Assembly: GCA_963831235.1 (NCBI GenBank)
Contig: CAWHPS010000065.1
Span: forward strand, 1 to 8,053
DNA from: CAWHPS01 sp963831235
Lineage (GTDB): Bacteria; Fibrobacterota; OXYB2-FULL-49-7; JAEUSG01
DNA length: 8,053 nt
Direction: 5' to 3'
Shown here: positions 6,742 to 8,053 of the stretch, piece after piece
Layout of the letters: each line of letters starts with the position of its first letter
Numbering within the stretch: the first letter of the stretch is position 1
The notes under the pieces: model-generated
What the model was told of the DNA's origin: nothing
The model's database searches: none
The model's input: only the letters and a program-made list of their open reading frames with translations
Translations under genes and position numbers: made by a program

Positions 6742-7086
6742 ATGAGCCCTCAAGTCAACATAAAGCAGGAACTAAAGTCCAATTATCTCCTGCTAACAAT
6801 CGATGGATACCTGACAGCAAGATATATTCTATCCATCCGTTCCTCTTTTAATGAAGCAATTGAAAAAAACAAAAATGTTGCAATAGAACTTTCCGGAATT
6901 CAGCTCATCGACAGTATGGGTATAGGAATACTTGTTAATTTCTACAAGCAGGTCAAGAAAAAGGGCGGCAGGCTTGCCCTTGTCAATCCAAGCGAGGTTG
7001 CGAAAGATATTTTCGAAGTGTCTGATATGGACAAGTGGCTCCCGATTCACAGCAATCAAAAAAATATTGATGCTATTTTCAATTGA
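6742..7086 (+). CDS. STAS-domain anti-anti-sigma factor (SpoIIAA/RsbV-like)
   Basis: 114 aa from the ATG at 6742. A GTG nine bases earlier is also open, and neither start has a clear Shine-Dalgarno. The whole protein is one STAS domain. It has strand 'LLLTIDGYLTA', helix 'RSSFNEAIEK', strand 'NVAIELSGIQLIDSMGIG', helix 'GILVNFYKQVKKKGG' and strand 'RLALVNPS'. The phosphorylated serine of SpoIIAA/RsbV-type proteins is present in DSMG (Ser58 here), though the usual second Ser/Thr is Met. Unphosphorylated proteins of this family free a sigma factor, or another partner, from an anti-sigma kinase. No kinase, phosphatase or sigma gene lies nearby, so the partner must be encoded elsewhere. It is transcribed toward the convergent dehydratase gene. 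Confidence 0.9.
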   Translation: MSPQVNIKQELKSNYLLLTIDGYLTARYILSIRSSFNEAIEKNKNVAIELSGIQLIDSMGIGILVNFYKQVKKKGGRLALVNPSEVAKDIFEVSDMDKWLPIHSNQKNIDAIFN

Positions 7087-7103
7087 TCTTCCTCACGCAT
7101 TTT

Positions 7104-7139
7104 TGCTGTAGCGTCGTAGCATGCTACGACGCTACAGCA
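7104..7139. repeat. Perfect 36-nt palindrome between convergent genes
   Basis: Two 18-base arms with no spacer are exactly complementary about 7121/7122. The word GTAGC or its complement GCTAC occurs four times within it and twice more at 7141-7150. AGCATGCTACG is also a direct repeat (7118-7128, 7136-7146). As RNA it would fold into a long stem, but neither side has an adjacent T run, so it is not a classic terminator. It may block read-through between convergent genes, be a REP-like element, or be a protein-binding site. Confidence 0.85.
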
Positions 7140-7141
7140 TG

Positions 7142-8053
7142 CTACGCTACTGTTTCAACCCTGTTTTTATTTGATTTTACAAAATGCCTGGGAGGAGCTG
7201 GTTTGAAATCGTTTACATTAAGGCAGAAGATATTGATTTTTGATATGATGTTAGGCGGATACACATTGCCGTCGTTCTCCAATGCCATAACAGGAAGGTT
7301 TCGATCCCGTGCCCAGGGGGCATAAACAGCTTCGATAAGCCGGCCCGGCAGACAGGCAAATGGTGATATGATTACTATTCCGGAATATCCATCGCTCATT
7401 GCTTCCGGCGGCAACCGAAGGGGAGAGAGTGGCCTCGGTTTCAAAATACTTTGATGTGAACTGAGGAGAGAGTTCCATAACCTTGTCCATGTCCGATGGT
7501 GCGGATGGGAAAACCCCTGATTTCTTAAAAGCCTCTTCGATTTTTCCCTGTATATGGCGTTTCCATGTGAATTCGGTCTTCATTACGATCAGTTTGAAAT
7601 AATATTCCGAGAATGCCTTCTGGAAAAAGCCCTTGCCCTTGAACTTCTCTTTGATTTTAAATTCGCGCATCCAGTCAAGATAATGAATCCATTCAGACAA
7701 GCCGGATATACGAACCAATATGCCCCATTCTGTAAGTTTGTCAACAAGCGTAGAAACTGAATAGTCGTCCCTGCGTACGAATATTTCTCCAACTATAAGA
7801 GCCTTTTTAACATCTTCTACTGACCTCTTTCGGGGGAGAAGGTTTAGTTTCTCTGTAAACGATTCGATTGCCTTTGGAAGGTCTCCTGCAAGATCACCTT
7901 TTGCAAAGACCTCAAGCACTTTTTTCCATCCTTCATCAGCTATACGGAAGCCTTCTGTAGGATCCTTCAGGCATACCCTTATGCCGCTTTTAAGGTCCTT
8001 CATGGCGTCCACCAGCGCAGATTGCGTGCCATGCCATTTTTGAAAAACCGGAT
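7142..8053 (-). pseudogene. Frameshifted 3' part of a BadF/HgdC-type acyl-CoA dehydratase/activase gene
   Basis: The frame is open to the right edge, so the 5' part is missing. Its first segment (edge to about 7407) contains 'ALIVGEIFVRRDDYSV' and 'GLSEWIHYLDW', hallmarks of the C-terminal part of large CoA-substrate activase/2-hydroxyacyl-CoA dehydratase proteins (COG3580/3581, DUF2229). These are ATP-driven iron-sulfur enzymes of anaerobes. The rest of the domain continues in another frame, as 'EAMSDGYSGIVIISPFACLPG' and then 'NLPVMALENDGNV', to TAG at 7142. The cysteine in FACLPG corresponds to the family's conserved 'PFxCxPG' cysteine. Removing one base near 7405 (GCCGCCGGAAGC to GCCGCCGAAGC, - strand) joins the two smoothly. 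Unrepaired, the protein reads into unrelated residues and stops at 7251, losing that cysteine. It is either a decaying gene or a sequencing error. The function call is firm at family level, but the substrate is unknown. Confidence 0.75.

Noticed and set aside
7104..7150. Intrinsic bidirectional terminator or CRISPR-like repeat
   Set aside because: No T run follows the stem on either strand. There are too few units, and no unique spacers of uniform length, for a CRISPR array.
7083..7325. 80-codon + strand frame running through the palindrome
   Set aside because: It is antisense to the dehydratase domain, lacks a ribosome site, and its Cys/Ala/Thr-rich start is just the translated repeat.

Overview
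The window is about 8 kb of moderately AT-rich bacterial DNA, apparently chromosomal. It carries six complete protein genes on the + strand, one complete gene on the - strand, and the 3' part of a broken gene on the - strand that runs off the right edge. Two features suggest a member of the FCB superphylum, perhaps Fibrobacterota or a relative. One is an exported protein with a C-terminal tail like the type IX secretion (T9SS) sorting domain. The other is an SH3b/coiled-coil protein studded with 'DSL' motifs. A short Gly-rich RRM protein, a CE7 esterase and a BadF/HgdC-type dehydratase gene would fit an anaerobe that degrades polysaccharides. The taxonomic call is an inference, since there is no rRNA or marker gene here.

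Layout. 54-1523 is a secreted protein with two beta-sandwich (LamG/DUF1080-like) domains and the sorting tail, closed by a hairpin terminator. 1687-3498 is an exported protein with three SH3b-like domains, a Pro/Ala/Thr linker and long coiled coils. 3598-3702 holds a well-placed Shine-Dalgarno and GTG followed by only 34 codons, possibly the stub of a lost gene. 3658-4326 (-) is an exported LolA/DUF4412-like protein. 4507-5055 (+) is a diverged, phage-type relative of the FAD-dependent thymidylate synthase ThyX. It is directly coupled (TAA then GTG) to a cytoplasmic CE7 acetylxylan esterase/cephalosporin C deacetylase at 5056-6018. 6265-6576 is a one-RRM RNA-binding protein ending in a strong terminator. 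6742-7086 is a STAS-domain anti-anti-sigma factor with its own likely promoter. 7104-7139 is a perfect 36-nt palindrome between convergent genes. 7142-8053 (-) is the C-terminal part of an acyl-CoA dehydratase/activase (BadF/HgdC, COG3580/3581-like) gene broken by a one-base frameshift near 7405.

The genes do not form one pathway. The most connected unit is the ThyX-like/esterase pair. The observations most worth following are that pair, the frameshifted dehydratase gene with the palindrome at its 3' end, and the truncated reading frame at 3598. No CRISPR array, tRNA, rRNA or recognisable transposase is visible. No gene-free stretch exceeds 300 bases; the longest is the AT-rich leader at 6019-6264.
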